Assembly: GCA_947500575.1 (NCBI GenBank)
Contig: CANMSI010000005.1
Span: 124,001-188,000 of the forward strand
Direction: 5' to 3'
Length of the DNA: 64,000 bases
Source of the DNA: an uncultured Flavobacteriaceae bacterium
Lineage (GTDB): Bacteria; Bacteroidota; Bacteroidia; Flavobacteriales; Flavobacteriaceae
Under the pieces are notes generated by a model that had not been told where the DNA came from, did no database searches, and saw only the letters and a list, made by a program, of their open reading frames with translations. Shown piece by piece: positions 9,096-16,332 of this stretch. Position 1 is the stretch's first letter; each line of letters starts with the position of its first letter. The position numbers and the translations under genes were made by a program.

Positions 9096-9112
9096 TTAAC
9101 CCACCGTTAACC
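9096..9112 (-). promoter_or_regulatory. TTAACC direct repeat, candidate response-regulator site
   Basis: TTAACC at 9096-9101 and 9107-9112 (GGTTAA on the gene strand) repeat with an 11-bp period. OmpR/PhoB-family regulators typically bind direct hexamers or heptamers spaced 11 bp apart. The site lies about 10 bp upstream of the possible -33 box of the histidine-kinase gene, where an autoregulatory site would be expected. Confidence 0.35.
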
Positions 9113-9266
9113 TTCATCTTTCTCTAAGCTACCATCTTTAAAGGCATAAGTAGTCTATGTTAATACTAGCTGCAATGCGCTTTTTACCTTATTAACAATG
9201 CTTTATTAGGAATGGAAATAGTCTTGATAAGGAGAAATGAAGCAAAGATGGTCTAAATTAATGTTG

Positions 9267-9361
9267 TTCGTCGATCAAATCCTACCGTTTAAATTTACAC
9301 CACATTTTACACTAAGTTGACAACATAAATTTAGTAAACAGCTAAACTGCTCCTATCTTTG
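9267..9361 (+). promoter_or_regulatory. Promoter/upstream region of RNA unit B
   Basis: TTCGTCGATCAAAT (9267), ACAACA (9320-9325), TTTAG -33-like box (9330-9334) and TATCTTTG (9354-9361), a full match to TAnnTTTG. The TTC-to-ACAACA distance is 53 bp and ACAACA to the -7 box is 34 bp, as in unit C. Confidence 0.65.
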
Positions 9362-9366
9362 TAGTG

Positions 9367-9532
9367 TAATTAAGTGATAGTGTTTAACCCCAAATTGAAC
9401 ATTAACTTAGCCTCAAAAAAAAAGGATTTCCCAAAGTCCTTAGAACAAAACCTACTTAGCTAATAGTTTAATTACAACCAAATTTACAAGACCTACTTTA
9501 CTAAAAAAGTCCTCTTTCTGGAGGACTTTTTT
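9367..9532 (+). ncRNA. Candidate small RNA, family copy B
   Basis: A predicted transcript of about 166 nt. TTAAGT (9370-9375) pairs with ACTTA (9405-9409), and an inner GTTT/GAAC stem encloses CCCCAAAT (9388-9395). A second hairpin AAGGA/TCCTT (9422-9441) has the loop TTTCCCAAAG. The tail has two CCTACTT boxes (near 9460 and 9491), the second as ACCTACTTTACTAAAA just before the terminator. There are no ATG-started reading frames of note. Stem changes relative to copy C are compensatory (AAGGA/TCCTT versus GGGAC/GTCCC), the best sequence-only sign that the structure matters. Confidence 0.65.
9503..9532 (+). terminator. Rho-independent terminator of RNA unit B
   Basis: AGTCCTC-tttctg-GAGGACT flanked by A6 and T6. 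The stem is unrelated in sequence to those of units A and C. Confidence 0.85.
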
Positions 9533-9591
9533 AGTATATGACAATTTCAAAATTGTATTTCTTTGTTTTTAATTGTTAAAGAATACTGCAG

Positions 9592-9686
9592 TTCATCGAA
9601 CAAATTATGTCTTTTAAATTTACACCACATTATAGGTTGAATTGACAACATAAATTTAGCAGATAGACATTCTAATTCTATCTTTA
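9592..9686 (+). promoter_or_regulatory. Promoter/upstream region of RNA unit C
   Basis: TTCATCGAACAAAT (9592), ACAACA (9645-9650), TTTAG -33-like box and TATCTTTA (9679-9686). Spacings are 53 bp and 34 bp, as in unit B. Confidence 0.65.
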
Positions 9687-9691
9687 CATTG

Positions 9692-9823
9692 TAATTAAGT
9701 GATAGCGTTTAACCCCAAATTAAACAATGACTTAACCTCAAAAAAATTTGGGACTCCCCAAAGTCCCTCATAGATTAACCTACTTAACTAAAAAAGCCCC
9801 GACATAAATGCCGGGGCTTTTTT
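9692..9823 (+). ncRNA. Candidate small RNA, family copy C
   Basis: A predicted transcript of about 132 nt, the shortest of the three. TTAAGT (9695-9700) pairs with ACTTAA (9730-9735), and an inner GTTT/AAAC stem encloses CCCCAAAT (9713-9720). The second hairpin GGGAC-TCCCCAAA-GTCCC (9750-9767) again exposes CCCCAAA, and TTTGGG just before it could pair with that loop as an alternative fold. ACCTACTTAACTAAAA leads into the terminator at 9790-9823. No coding frame is present. Confidence 0.65.
9790..9823 (+). terminator. Rho-independent terminator of RNA unit C
   Basis: AAGCCCCG, loop, CGGGGCTT followed by a T run. It faces the stop codon of the convergent DUF3078 gene 20 bp further on and may serve both directions. 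Confidence 0.85.
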
Positions 9824-9842
9824 GTTGTTCCCTTTAAACTTC

Positions 9843-10778
9843 TTAAAAAGCGTAATTAAGACCTAAAAGCCAATAGCTTTGTAAATCGTTATCTAAATTA
9901 TCAAAAGTAGGAGGGTTTGGATCTCCTACCACAAAATTATTGGTAGCAAAATTAAGCGCCTCTTGCCTGTTATTTCTTAGACCAAATTCAAATCCTACTC
10001 CTATCTTACTAAATAAGGTATATCCAAAAGAGTTAATCCATGTCCAGTTACTTAAGTCAGAGCTTTCATAACTTTGAAAAGCAGATAAGTTAGATTTAAA
10101 ATTAATTTTTCCAACCTGTCTTGTATAATCAGCTACAATTTTAGCACCTAACGAAGAATTAAAAATAGCGTCGTTGTCTGCAAATACAAAGTTGTAGTTC
10201 AATGGGTGTATTACTACCACCAAATCTGTTAGAGGAGTCCAAGTAAAACCAACCCCTAAATCCAAGTAACCAGGATCATTAAAATTATTAAGAATGGTTG
10301 TTCTGTATTCTCCTAATGCAGAAACCGCCCATTTTTCACTTAGCTTTCTTCCGTACAAAGAGGTAATACTAAAAACATCTGTTGCTTGTTGAAAGCTATC
10401 ATCGTCTGTAGGATCGTCTTCATTATCAAATTTAATCCAAGCAAGATTTACATTTAAAGAGTTTCTCCAGAAAAACTTCTCCTGCTTTAAATTGGCAAAT
10501 CCGTTTACAGTAATACCAATGTTCCCCGTTGAGTTGTTGGGAGTTCCTTGCGCAAACCAATTGTTAAAGCCAGAAATGTTTCCTCCAATAGTACCAAAAG
10601 CTCCTGTTTTCCATCCAGGTAAGGCATCTATCTGGCCCTGCAGTGCGTCTACTCTTCCTTGAATGGCAGCAATGGAATCTTTTTTAGCTCCTTGAGCTGC
10701 TTTCAATTCCTCTTCTGTTTGAGCATAACATAATGTCATCATTAATAGTGATGCCATTGTTAAAAATACTTTTTTCAT
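9843..10778 (-). CDS. DUF3078 family outer-membrane protein
   Basis: 311 residues with a signal peptide (MKKVFLTMASLLMMTLCYA). A short coiled segment (about 25-52) is followed by GWKTGAFGTIGGNISGFNNW and alternating aromatic/polar strands ending in Phe (LGLNYAF), typical of an outer-membrane beta-barrel. The pattern matches DUF3078 proteins of Bacteroidota, whose function is unknown. It is the last gene in line behind the suf group and DUF2480 on the same strand, 99 bp after DUF2480, so it may have its own promoter. Confidence 0.8.
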   Translation of the reverse strand: MKKVFLTMASLLMMTLCYAQTEEELKAAQGAKKDSIAAIQGRVDALQGQIDALPGWKTGAFGTIGGNISGFNNWFAQGTPNNSTGNIGITVNGFANLKQEKFFWRNSLNVNLAWIKFDNEDDPTDDDSFQQATDVFSITSLYGRKLSEKWAVSALGEYRTTILNNFNDPGYLDLGVGFTWTPLTDLVVVIHPLNYNFVFADNDAIFNSSLGAKIVADYTRQVGKINFKSNLSAFQSYESSDLSNWTWINSFGYTLFSKIGVGFEFGLRNNRQEALNFATNNFVVGDPNPPTFDNLDNDLQSYWLLGLNYAF

Positions 10779-10877
10779 GATGTGTAAGATTAGTGTTTAT
10801 TAATTATAAATAGCGTTGAATCTCTTGAGTTGAGACACGCAAAAGTAAGAAATGTCACAAAGATTTAATAATATCTT

Positions 10878-11387
10878 CTACTTTTTACGCTTGTATAAAG
10901 GCACGGAGGAACATGCTTCACCGTACATTACGCTTTTAGCGACGCTTTGTATTCTGGAAGTAATCCATAAATAAGCATTCGGTGGAACTGGCTTATTACT
11001 ACATCCTTTTATAATCACTGGCTTGTCTTGATAGGAAGAAACATCTAAATTTTCAATAATTGACTGAAACAATGTGGTTTCTAATTGCTCTAAATTTCCC
11101 ACTACTGTTTTCTTGGCAAAAGGCTGCAGTTTAGTACCAATTAACATAAAAGCCCAGCCTGGAACAATGGCATCCGTGGAGCAATCCAAAGCTACATACG
11201 CATCCGTATATTGTTCCCAGCTGTGTTCTGCAATGGCAGTTCTAAATTCTTTCTCCTTAAGAATAAATCCCTCGTAGAGCCAATCTTTAATATCCAGAAC
11301 GGCACGCTTTCCTTCTGGATAATGATCTTCCAAATCGAAGGTAATTAATTGACTTTGAGCAACTTTATTGACAATCTCTTCTTCCAT
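10878..11387 (-). CDS. DUF2480 family protein
   Basis: 169 residues from the start MEEEIVNKVAQSQLITFDLE, the conserved N-terminus of DUF2480 proteins. A longer frame open to 11471 would overlap the upstream DUF59 gene and adds non-conserved residues, so I chose the inner ATG at 11387. Conserved-looking blocks are LEDHYPEGKRAVLDIKDWL, ALDCSTDAIVPGWAFM and a C-terminal CSNKPVPPNAY. The function is unknown. It sits directly behind sufE and the DUF59 gene, which suggests a link to Fe-S assembly, though only by position. Confidence 0.8.
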   Translation of the reverse strand: MEEEIVNKVAQSQLITFDLEDHYPEGKRAVLDIKDWLYEGFILKEKEFRTAIAEHSWEQYTDAYVALDCSTDAIVPGWAFMLIGTKLQPFAKKTVVGNLEQLETTLFQSIIENLDVSSYQDKPVIIKGCSNKPVPPNAYLWITSRIQSVAKSVMYGEACSSVPLYKRKK

Positions 11388-11416
11388 AATTTTTTGGTAA
11401 AAACGAGAGGAGGTAC

Positions 11417-11743
11417 TTATAACATTCCCAGTTCTAATTTTGCTTCTTCGCTCATTAAATCTTGAGTCCATGGAGGGTCAAAAGTAATTTCTACTTCCGC
11501 ATCATTTACGGAATTGATAGATTTTACTTTTTCCTCTACTTCTACGGGTAAGGTTTCGGCCACTGGACAATTTGGAGATGTAAGCGTCATTAAAATTTTA
11601 ACATCGCTATCTTCATTTACTAAGACATCATAGATCAATCCTAATTCATAGATATCTACAGGGATTTCTGGATCGTATATGGTCTTTATTACTTTTACTA
11701 TTTTCTCGCCTAACTCTCTGGTATCTATTGCTGTATCACTCAT
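11417..11743 (-). CDS. SUF-associated DUF59/MIP18-family Fe-S assembly protein
   Basis: 108 residues. It has the MIP18/PaaD-like signature YDPEIPVDIYELGLIYDV and TLTSPNCPVAETLP with the conserved cysteine, then VEITFDPPWTQDLMSEEA. These proteins (SufT-like) help mature Fe-S proteins in the cytosol. It lies 20 bp after sufE and 29 bp before DUF2480, in the same transcription direction, as expected for the suf-associated copy. Confidence 0.88.
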   Translation of the reverse strand: MSDTAIDTRELGEKIVKVIKTIYDPEIPVDIYELGLIYDVLVNEDSDVKILMTLTSPNCPVAETLPVEVEEKVKSINSVNDAEVEITFDPPWTQDLMSEEAKLELGML

Positions 11744-11763
11744 AATCTTCTTTTAGGACTGTT

Positions 11764-12186
11764 CTAATTCATTTGTGTTTGATACGCTACTGCGTATAAT
11801 TTCAATTGCTTTATCATACTAACCAATCCGTTTGCTCTGGTAGGGGATAAATGTTCTTTTAAGCCAATCTCATCTATAAAATCCGTATCTGCATTCATAA
11901 TATCCATCGGTTTCTGATTGCTAAACGTACGTATTAAAATGGCAATGATTCCCTTGGTTATAATAGCATCACTGTCTGCTGTAAACTGTAATTTATCTTC
12001 TTCTAAGGCGGCATGTACCCAAACTTTACTTTGGCATCCCTTTATAATATGATCATCAGTCTTGTATTGCTCTTCTATTAAAGGCAATGATTTTCCCAAT
12101 TCTATCATATACTCATACCGCTGCATCCAGTCTTCAAACATAGAAAACTCGTCTACAATCTCCTCTTGAATTTCTTTTATGCTCAT
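11764..12186 (-). CDS. sufE: Cysteine desulfuration protein SufE
   Basis: 140 residues, typical for SufE. The sulfur-accepting cysteine is Cys51 in IIKGCQSKVWV, followed by the conserved DSDAIITKGIIAILI block. SufE takes persulfide from SufS and passes it to the SufBCD scaffold. It is the fifth Suf protein of the cluster, but it is separated from sufS by an M43 protease and a small lipoprotein gene. Confidence 0.93.
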   Translation of the reverse strand: MSIKEIQEEIVDEFSMFEDWMQRYEYMIELGKSLPLIEEQYKTDDHIIKGCQSKVWVHAALEEDKLQFTADSDAIITKGIIAILIRTFSNQKPMDIMNADTDFIDEIGLKEHLSPTRANGLVSMIKQLKLYAVAYQTQMN

Positions 12187-12223
12187 TGCTATTATTTATA
12201 CAAAAGTACAACAACTAAACATG

Positions 12224-12652
12224 CTATTCAACAGATTCTGCCAATGACAGTATACGATCTATCAATGGTTTCAATTCAGCAGGAGGATTGCTATGATCCA
12301 AATGTATTATGGTAGTTGCTGTTCCTTTTGCTCTAATTAAACTAAGTTCTCCTTGAATGGCCGCATCTATCCAAAGTTTTTCCGATTCAACCTCTGTGTT
12401 CTCTGCTATATCTGTAGGGAGCTTCTCTAATAACTTCTGTAATTCTTCCCAGCTTTTCTCGGGTATTGCAACTTCAGATCTTTTGTTGGATGAACGCTCT
12501 TTTTGTATCGAGATCATTTGAGAAGAAAGCGCGATGTCGTAAAAGAGTCCTCTTGAAGATGCCTTATACGTTAGAGATGTAATCGTATTTTTCTCTTGTG
12601 TGCAGCCTTGCAAACTGCACAAAAGTAGCGTAATTATAAATAAATTTTTCAT
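12224..12652 (-). CDS. Small lipoprotein of unknown function
   Basis: 142 residues. The N-terminus MKNLFIITLLLCSLQGC has a lipobox (LQGC), predicting a lipid-anchored periplasmic protein. The mature part is globular with no motif I recognise (SEKLWIDAAIQGELSLIRAK, HLDHSNPPAELKPLIDRIL). It starts just after the terminator of the M43 protease gene and lies 37 bp ahead of sufE, so it may be the first gene of the sufE-DUF59-DUF2480 transcript. Confidence 0.75.
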   Translation of the reverse strand: MKNLFIITLLLCSLQGCTQEKNTITSLTYKASSRGLFYDIALSSQMISIQKERSSNKRSEVAIPEKSWEELQKLLEKLPTDIAENTEVESEKLWIDAAIQGELSLIRAKGTATTIIHLDHSNPPAELKPLIDRILSLAESVE

Positions 12653-12667
12653 AGGTGCTAGATAATG

Positions 12668-12693
12668 AAAAAAGACGCCTTTCAGCGCCTTTT
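12668..12693 (-). terminator. Terminator after the M43 protease gene
   Basis: On the minus strand AAAAGGCGC-tgaaag-GCGTCTTTTTT forms a hairpin with one G-U pair followed by T6. It lies between the M43 stop codon and the next lipoprotein gene, so the two are probably separate transcripts. Confidence 0.6.
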
Positions 12694-12716
12694 ATCTATT
12701 AATCAATCATATAATT

Positions 12717-13793
12717 CTAGTTGATAAAACCATCTCTTGGACCACCTGGTGCAAAAACAGCACGCATTCTTTGCTTTTGTCCTTCAGAGAACATATACAT
12801 ACATGCATCGTCTACATAATCCATATAGTTCATTGTCATATCATTCGATCTACAATGCGCTGTTGGATATGATGGGCAACCGTAGTTAGGACGGTCTGAA
12901 GATGGCGTATCCGCAACGAAATCGTCTTGGCGGCATCTACCATCACCCCAAATATGTCTTAAATTTATCCAGTGTCCTACTTCGTGCGTGGTTGTTCTAC
13001 CACCATCAAATGGAGAAGAAACAAAGCCAGTTGTACCAAAATATTGAGGTGAAACAACTATACCATCTGTAGCGGCGCTACCTCCAGGAAATTGAGCATA
13101 CCCTAAAATTCCACCACCAATGTTACAAACCCAAATATTTAAATGTGTATCTGGAGTAATAGCATCTGAACCTCCATTGGCAGATGATTTCATAGCATCA
13201 TTAGTGCCCCAAGAAGTTCTTGAAGAAGATACTCTTACCACTTGCGAAAGAGTAAAGCTAAAATCCGAATCGGCTACGCTACCCGCAAACTCCGAAGGAA
13301 CCAAACCAACATCGCTATTGGTAGCATTAAAATCCTTGTTCAATACATCAATTTGAGAGTCAATTTGAGCACTGCTTATGTTTTCGTTGCTATTGTTATA
13401 AATTACATGAACAATAACAGGAATATTAATAACTCCTAAACCATCATCAACAGGTGGGTCTACCGGATCTCCTCCGCCATTTCCACCATTTCCATTCCCA
13501 TTACCGCCTTTCTTTGCAGCGATAAACTTTCTTGCATTTTTCTCAATGTCATACATTTTTTTTGCCAAACCTGGATTGGCATTTAGGTTCGCATTTAATA
13601 CTTTCATTGAAGCACAATCCTTCCCATTGGCTCCTTTAGAACTTACATCTGTTACCTCATCTGTGTATACATAAAAATCACTCATATCTACCTGAACTTC
13701 TTGCGCATCATTCAGGGGAGAATTCTCTTGTTCCTGTTCACAGGAAACTAAAACAAAGGCCAGCGCAGCTAGGCCCATAAATACTTTTTTCAT
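12717..13793 (-). CDS. M43 (pappalysin-like) zinc metalloprotease, lipoprotein
   Basis: 358 residues. A lipobox (FVLVSC, Cys18) is followed by a propeptide-like segment and a Gly/Asn linker (about 95-120). The catalytic motif HEVGHWINLRH (270-280) matches HExxHxxxxxH with zinc ligands His270, His274 and His280. A Met-turn candidate (MTMNYMDYVDDACMYMF) lies near the end. No T9SS sorting domain is present. Secreted M43 proteases cleave peptides and proteins outside the cell. A promoter (13828-13858) and CGAT repeats (13908-13931) lie upstream. It sits inside the suf gene order although it has no evident Fe-S role. Confidence 0.88.
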   Translation of the reverse strand: MKKVFMGLAALAFVLVSCEQEQENSPLNDAQEVQVDMSDFYVYTDEVTDVSSKGANGKDCASMKVLNANLNANPGLAKKMYDIEKNARKFIAAKKGGNGNGNGGNGGGDPVDPPVDDGLGVINIPVIVHVIYNNSNENISSAQIDSQIDVLNKDFNATNSDVGLVPSEFAGSVADSDFSFTLSQVVRVSSSRTSWGTNDAMKSSANGGSDAITPDTHLNIWVCNIGGGILGYAQFPGGSAATDGIVVSPQYFGTTGFVSSPFDGGRTTTHEVGHWINLRHIWGDGRCRQDDFVADTPSSDRPNYGCPSYPTAHCRSNDMTMNYMDYVDDACMYMFSEGQKQRMRAVFAPGGPRDGFIN

Positions 13794-13827
13794 AAAAGTT
13801 AATGTTAAAATTAGTGTTAATCGCTGG

Positions 13828-13858
13828 CGAAGTTATAAAATTTTAACAAATTGTCAAG
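13828..13858 (-). promoter_or_regulatory. Promoter of the M43 protease gene
   Basis: On the minus strand CTTG (-33) is followed after 19 bp by TAACTTCG, a one-mismatch -7 box. The predicted start is about 30 bp before the ATG at 13793. Confidence 0.45.
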
Positions 13859-13906
13859 TTTTTGTTAAAATTTATGTCATAATAGTAGAACATTATTGAT
13901 GCATTT

Positions 13907-13932
13907 CATCGACGAACACGCCTAGTAATCGT
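13907..13932 (-). promoter_or_regulatory. CGAT repeat pair upstream of the M43 protease
   Basis: On the minus strand TACGATT and GTCGATGAAATGCA have CGAT cores 20 bp apart. The second contains CGATGAAATGCA, which is also found at 2406 (upstream of the S8 peptidase) and 47503. The pair lies about 50 bp upstream of the M43 -33 box, an activator-type position. Confidence 0.4.
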
Positions 13933-13979
13933 AGGTTTAGGACTACAAAAAAGTTGTTAACAATTTAAATACGTGGTTT

Positions 13980-15194
13980 TTATGAAAGCATATTTTTAGC
14001 ACGTTCTACACCAGCTACTAAGGTATCTACCTCTTCTTTGGTATTATAGAAGCTAAAACTGGCTCTTACAGTTCCAGGAATTTGAAAGAAATCCATAATG
14101 GGTTGTGCACAATGGTGCCCTGTTCTTACGGCAATTCCCAATTTGTCTAGGATAGTACCTATATCGTAAGGATGGATTCCTTCTATATTAAAGGAAATAA
14201 CTGCTGTCTTGTGAGCAGTAGTGCCATATATTTTTAAACCTTCAATCTTCAAAAGCTTTTCCGTAGCATATTTTAAAAGCGCTTCTTCGTACGATGCGAT
14301 AGCATCAAAACCAATGGCATTCATATAATCCAGACCTGCTCCAAAGGCAATTCCGCCGCAGATATTGGGTGTGCCTGCTTCAAACTTATGGGGAAGGTCT
14401 GCATAGGTTGTTTTTTCAAAAGTAACTTCCGAAATCATTTCTCCACCGCCTTGATATGGCGGTAATTTTTGAAGCCACTGCTCTTTTCCATACAACATAC
14501 CAACACCTGTTGGACCACATACTTTATGTGCAGAAATGGTATAAAAATCAGCATCCAAGGCTCGTACGTCTGGTCGTATATGAGGAGCAGCCTGAGCACC
14601 ATCCACCAACACAGCAGCGCCTACGGCATGCGCTTCATCAATAATCTTTTTAATAGGATTGATAGTGCCTAAAGCATTGGATACATGATTGCAAAATACC
14701 AGTTTGGTTTTGTTTGAAAGAAGTTCCAAATAAGCGTCCATTTCCAGGGCTCCCTCCTTATTCATAGGAATTACTCGAAGCAGGGCTCCCGTTCTTTCAC
14801 ATAGCATTTGCCATGGTACTATATTTGAATGATGTTCCATAGCAGACACAATGATTTCATCTCCTGCTTCTAACAAAGATGTAAAACCATTTGCTACTAA
14901 ATTAATGCTATGCGTTGTACCAGAAGTAAGAATAATTTCGTGCGCTTTGGCCGCATTAAAGTGTTCTTTAATTTTTAAGCGTGCCTGTTCATAGGCATCC
15001 GTTGCTTCTTGAGACAAGGTATGTACCCCGCGATGAATATTGGCATTGTACTCACTGTAATACTTTACTATTACATCTATCACTTGTTGTGGTGTCTGAG
15101 AGGTGGCAGCATTATCTAAATACACCAAGGGCGCTCCATTAACTGTTCTTTGGAGAATAGGGAAATCTGCACGTATTTTATTTACATCGAACAT
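13980..15194 (-). CDS. sufS: Cysteine desulfurase SufS
   Basis: 404 residues. PLP-binding Lys224 sits in SAHKVCGPTG and the catalytic Cys362 in RTGHHCAQP, which is the short active-site loop form typical of type II (SufS) desulfurases. It removes sulfur from cysteine and hands it to SufE. It lies downstream of sufD in the same direction, but about 1.1 kb away, with a beta-barrel gene and a 44-residue lipoprotein between. The preceding 204-bp gap holds nothing I recognise. Confidence 0.96.
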   Translation of the reverse strand: MFDVNKIRADFPILQRTVNGAPLVYLDNAATSQTPQQVIDVIVKYYSEYNANIHRGVHTLSQEATDAYEQARLKIKEHFNAAKAHEIILTSGTTHSINLVANGFTSLLEAGDEIIVSAMEHHSNIVPWQMLCERTGALLRVIPMNKEGALEMDAYLELLSNKTKLVFCNHVSNALGTINPIKKIIDEAHAVGAAVLVDGAQAAPHIRPDVRALDADFYTISAHKVCGPTGVGMLYGKEQWLQKLPPYQGGGEMISEVTFEKTTYADLPHKFEAGTPNICGGIAFGAGLDYMNAIGFDAIASYEEALLKYATEKLLKIEGLKIYGTTAHKTAVISFNIEGIHPYDIGTILDKLGIAVRTGHHCAQPIMDFFQIPGTVRASFSFYNTKEEVDTLVAGVERAKNMLS

Positions 15195-15398
15195 AGCATA
15201 ACTAATTTACAAAGATACTTACTATACTGCATATATCTTGGAGTATAACCACTTATTAAACCCGAGGGCCAGTCGTTTACAACCTTTATTGGGTTGTTAA
15301 TAATATCCGTTTAGAATAAGGTTCTGTCCATCTTAAATTCATATTTTTTCAACTAGGTGCTACACAGTCTTTGGCTTGTGCGCCAGGAAATATACTTT

Positions 15399-16061
15399 CT
15401 AAAAAGTGTACTCTACAGATGCTTGTATTGCTGCGTTGTAATTCTGAAGATTGCCCTCGAAATCTTCCAGCTGATTACGCAATCCGATATAGAATCGTGG
15501 TGCCACTGAAATTTTATCTGTGATTTGAACACTTACCCCTACAGCGCCACCATAGTCTAACCGAAAATTTCCTGAAATCGTACTTCGATTTTCTGGAACG
15601 TCACCATTACGTTGGTCAAGGTTTTTGATTTTTGTTACCTGATTCAAAAGAAACCCAAATTGCGGCCCAAATTCGACTGCGACTCGATCATTTAGCGCAA
15701 ATTTCCCTAGCACAGGAATTGTTAAATAATTGAATTGCACATTGGTTCGGATATCATTCTGATCGAATGTAACTCCTCCATTCTCTATTGTTTGAAGGTC
15801 AGAGCTGAATTGAAATCCCTGAGATGAGTAGACGAGTTCTGGTTTCAACGAAAATTTATCAGAAAATTCTACTTCAAGAAAAATCCCCCCATGCCCTGAG
15901 AATCTAAATTTAACTCCCTCTGTTAAATCCCCAACTACGGAAGCATAGTTAAGCCCAGCTTTTATCCCAAAATGTGTTTCTTGAGCAAAAATGGACATAC
16001 AACAAAAGAATAAAGTCAATGCTATTCCGAGCTTCTTCACTAATTTAATCTTAAGCTTCAC
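15399..16061 (-). CDS. Outer-membrane beta-barrel (porin family/PorT-like) protein
   Basis: 220 residues with a cleavable signal (ending CCMSIFAQE). The start HFGIKAGLNYASVVGD and the repeating strands GHGGIFLEVEFSDKFSLKPEL, VAVEFGPQFGFLLN and ISVAPRFYIGLRNQ are typical of 8-stranded Bacteroidota barrels, ending in the Phe-terminated strand VEYTF. The function is unknown; such barrels are often structural or antigen-like. It lies between sufD and sufS on the same strand, preceded by a 44-residue lipoprotein gene. Confidence 0.85.
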   Translation of the reverse strand: MKLKIKLVKKLGIALTLFFCCMSIFAQETHFGIKAGLNYASVVGDLTEGVKFRFSGHGGIFLEVEFSDKFSLKPELVYSSQGFQFSSDLQTIENGGVTFDQNDIRTNVQFNYLTIPVLGKFALNDRVAVEFGPQFGFLLNQVTKIKNLDQRNGDVPENRSTISGNFRLDYGGAVGVSVQITDKISVAPRFYIGLRNQLEDFEGNLQNYNAAIQASVEYTF

Positions 16062-16093
16062 CTTTTAAAATGCTAATTAATTCTTGAAAAAAT

Positions 16094-16228
16094 CTATCCA
16101 AAACGGAGTGTTCCTGCTAATTCATGGCTTTGGCTATACTCCTCTAAATCGTCATTTGTTTCACCATCACTGCAAGCCATAACACTTATAGAAAGAAATA
16201 GAACCAAGCCTGTGACATATATGTTCAT
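16094..16228 (-). CDS. 44-residue small lipoprotein
   Basis: ATG at 16228 opens a 44-codon frame ending in TAG at 16094. It begins MNIYVTGLVLFLSISVMAC, a good lipoprotein signal with lipobox VMAC, followed by an acidic tail (SDGETNDDLEEYSQ) and LAGTLRFG. The frame lies 32 bp before the beta-barrel gene on the same strand and reads like a genuine small exported protein. No family is recognised. It could be a remnant of a longer gene, but the signal peptide is intact. Confidence 0.6.
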   Translation of the reverse strand: MNIYVTGLVLFLSISVMACSDGETNDDLEEYSQSHELAGTLRFG

Positions 16229-16332
16229 TGTTGATATTAAAATCTATTTAAATGGACATAACTAGGCTGGTGGTAAAAGCTCCTAGATAAAATAAGTGTT
16301 TAACAACCTCCTGTGTAATTTATAATACCGTA

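Larger units (their letters stand above)
9262..9826 (+). repeat. Tandem duplication carrying RNA units B and C
   Basis: Two diverged copies (about 9262-9535 and 9587-9826) align from the GTTC(A/G)TCGA box through TTTAAATTTACACCACAT, TTGACAACATAAATTTAG and TAATTAAGTGATAG to the terminator. The promoter half is nearly identical, while stems and terminators differ. Copy B has an extra segment with a second CCTACTT box. The stretch 9022-9260 before it holds only the minus-strand promoter region of the histidine kinase; I see no gene there. Confidence 0.7.

Noticed and set aside
9022-9842. CRISPR-like repeats in the long intergenic region
   Set aside because: The similarity is between two whole units of about 240-270 bp, not regularly spaced short repeats with unique spacers.
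10878-11471. Longer DUF2480 frame starting at 11471
   Set aside because: It would overlap the DUF59 gene by 55 bases and add non-conserved residues ahead of the family's usual start.
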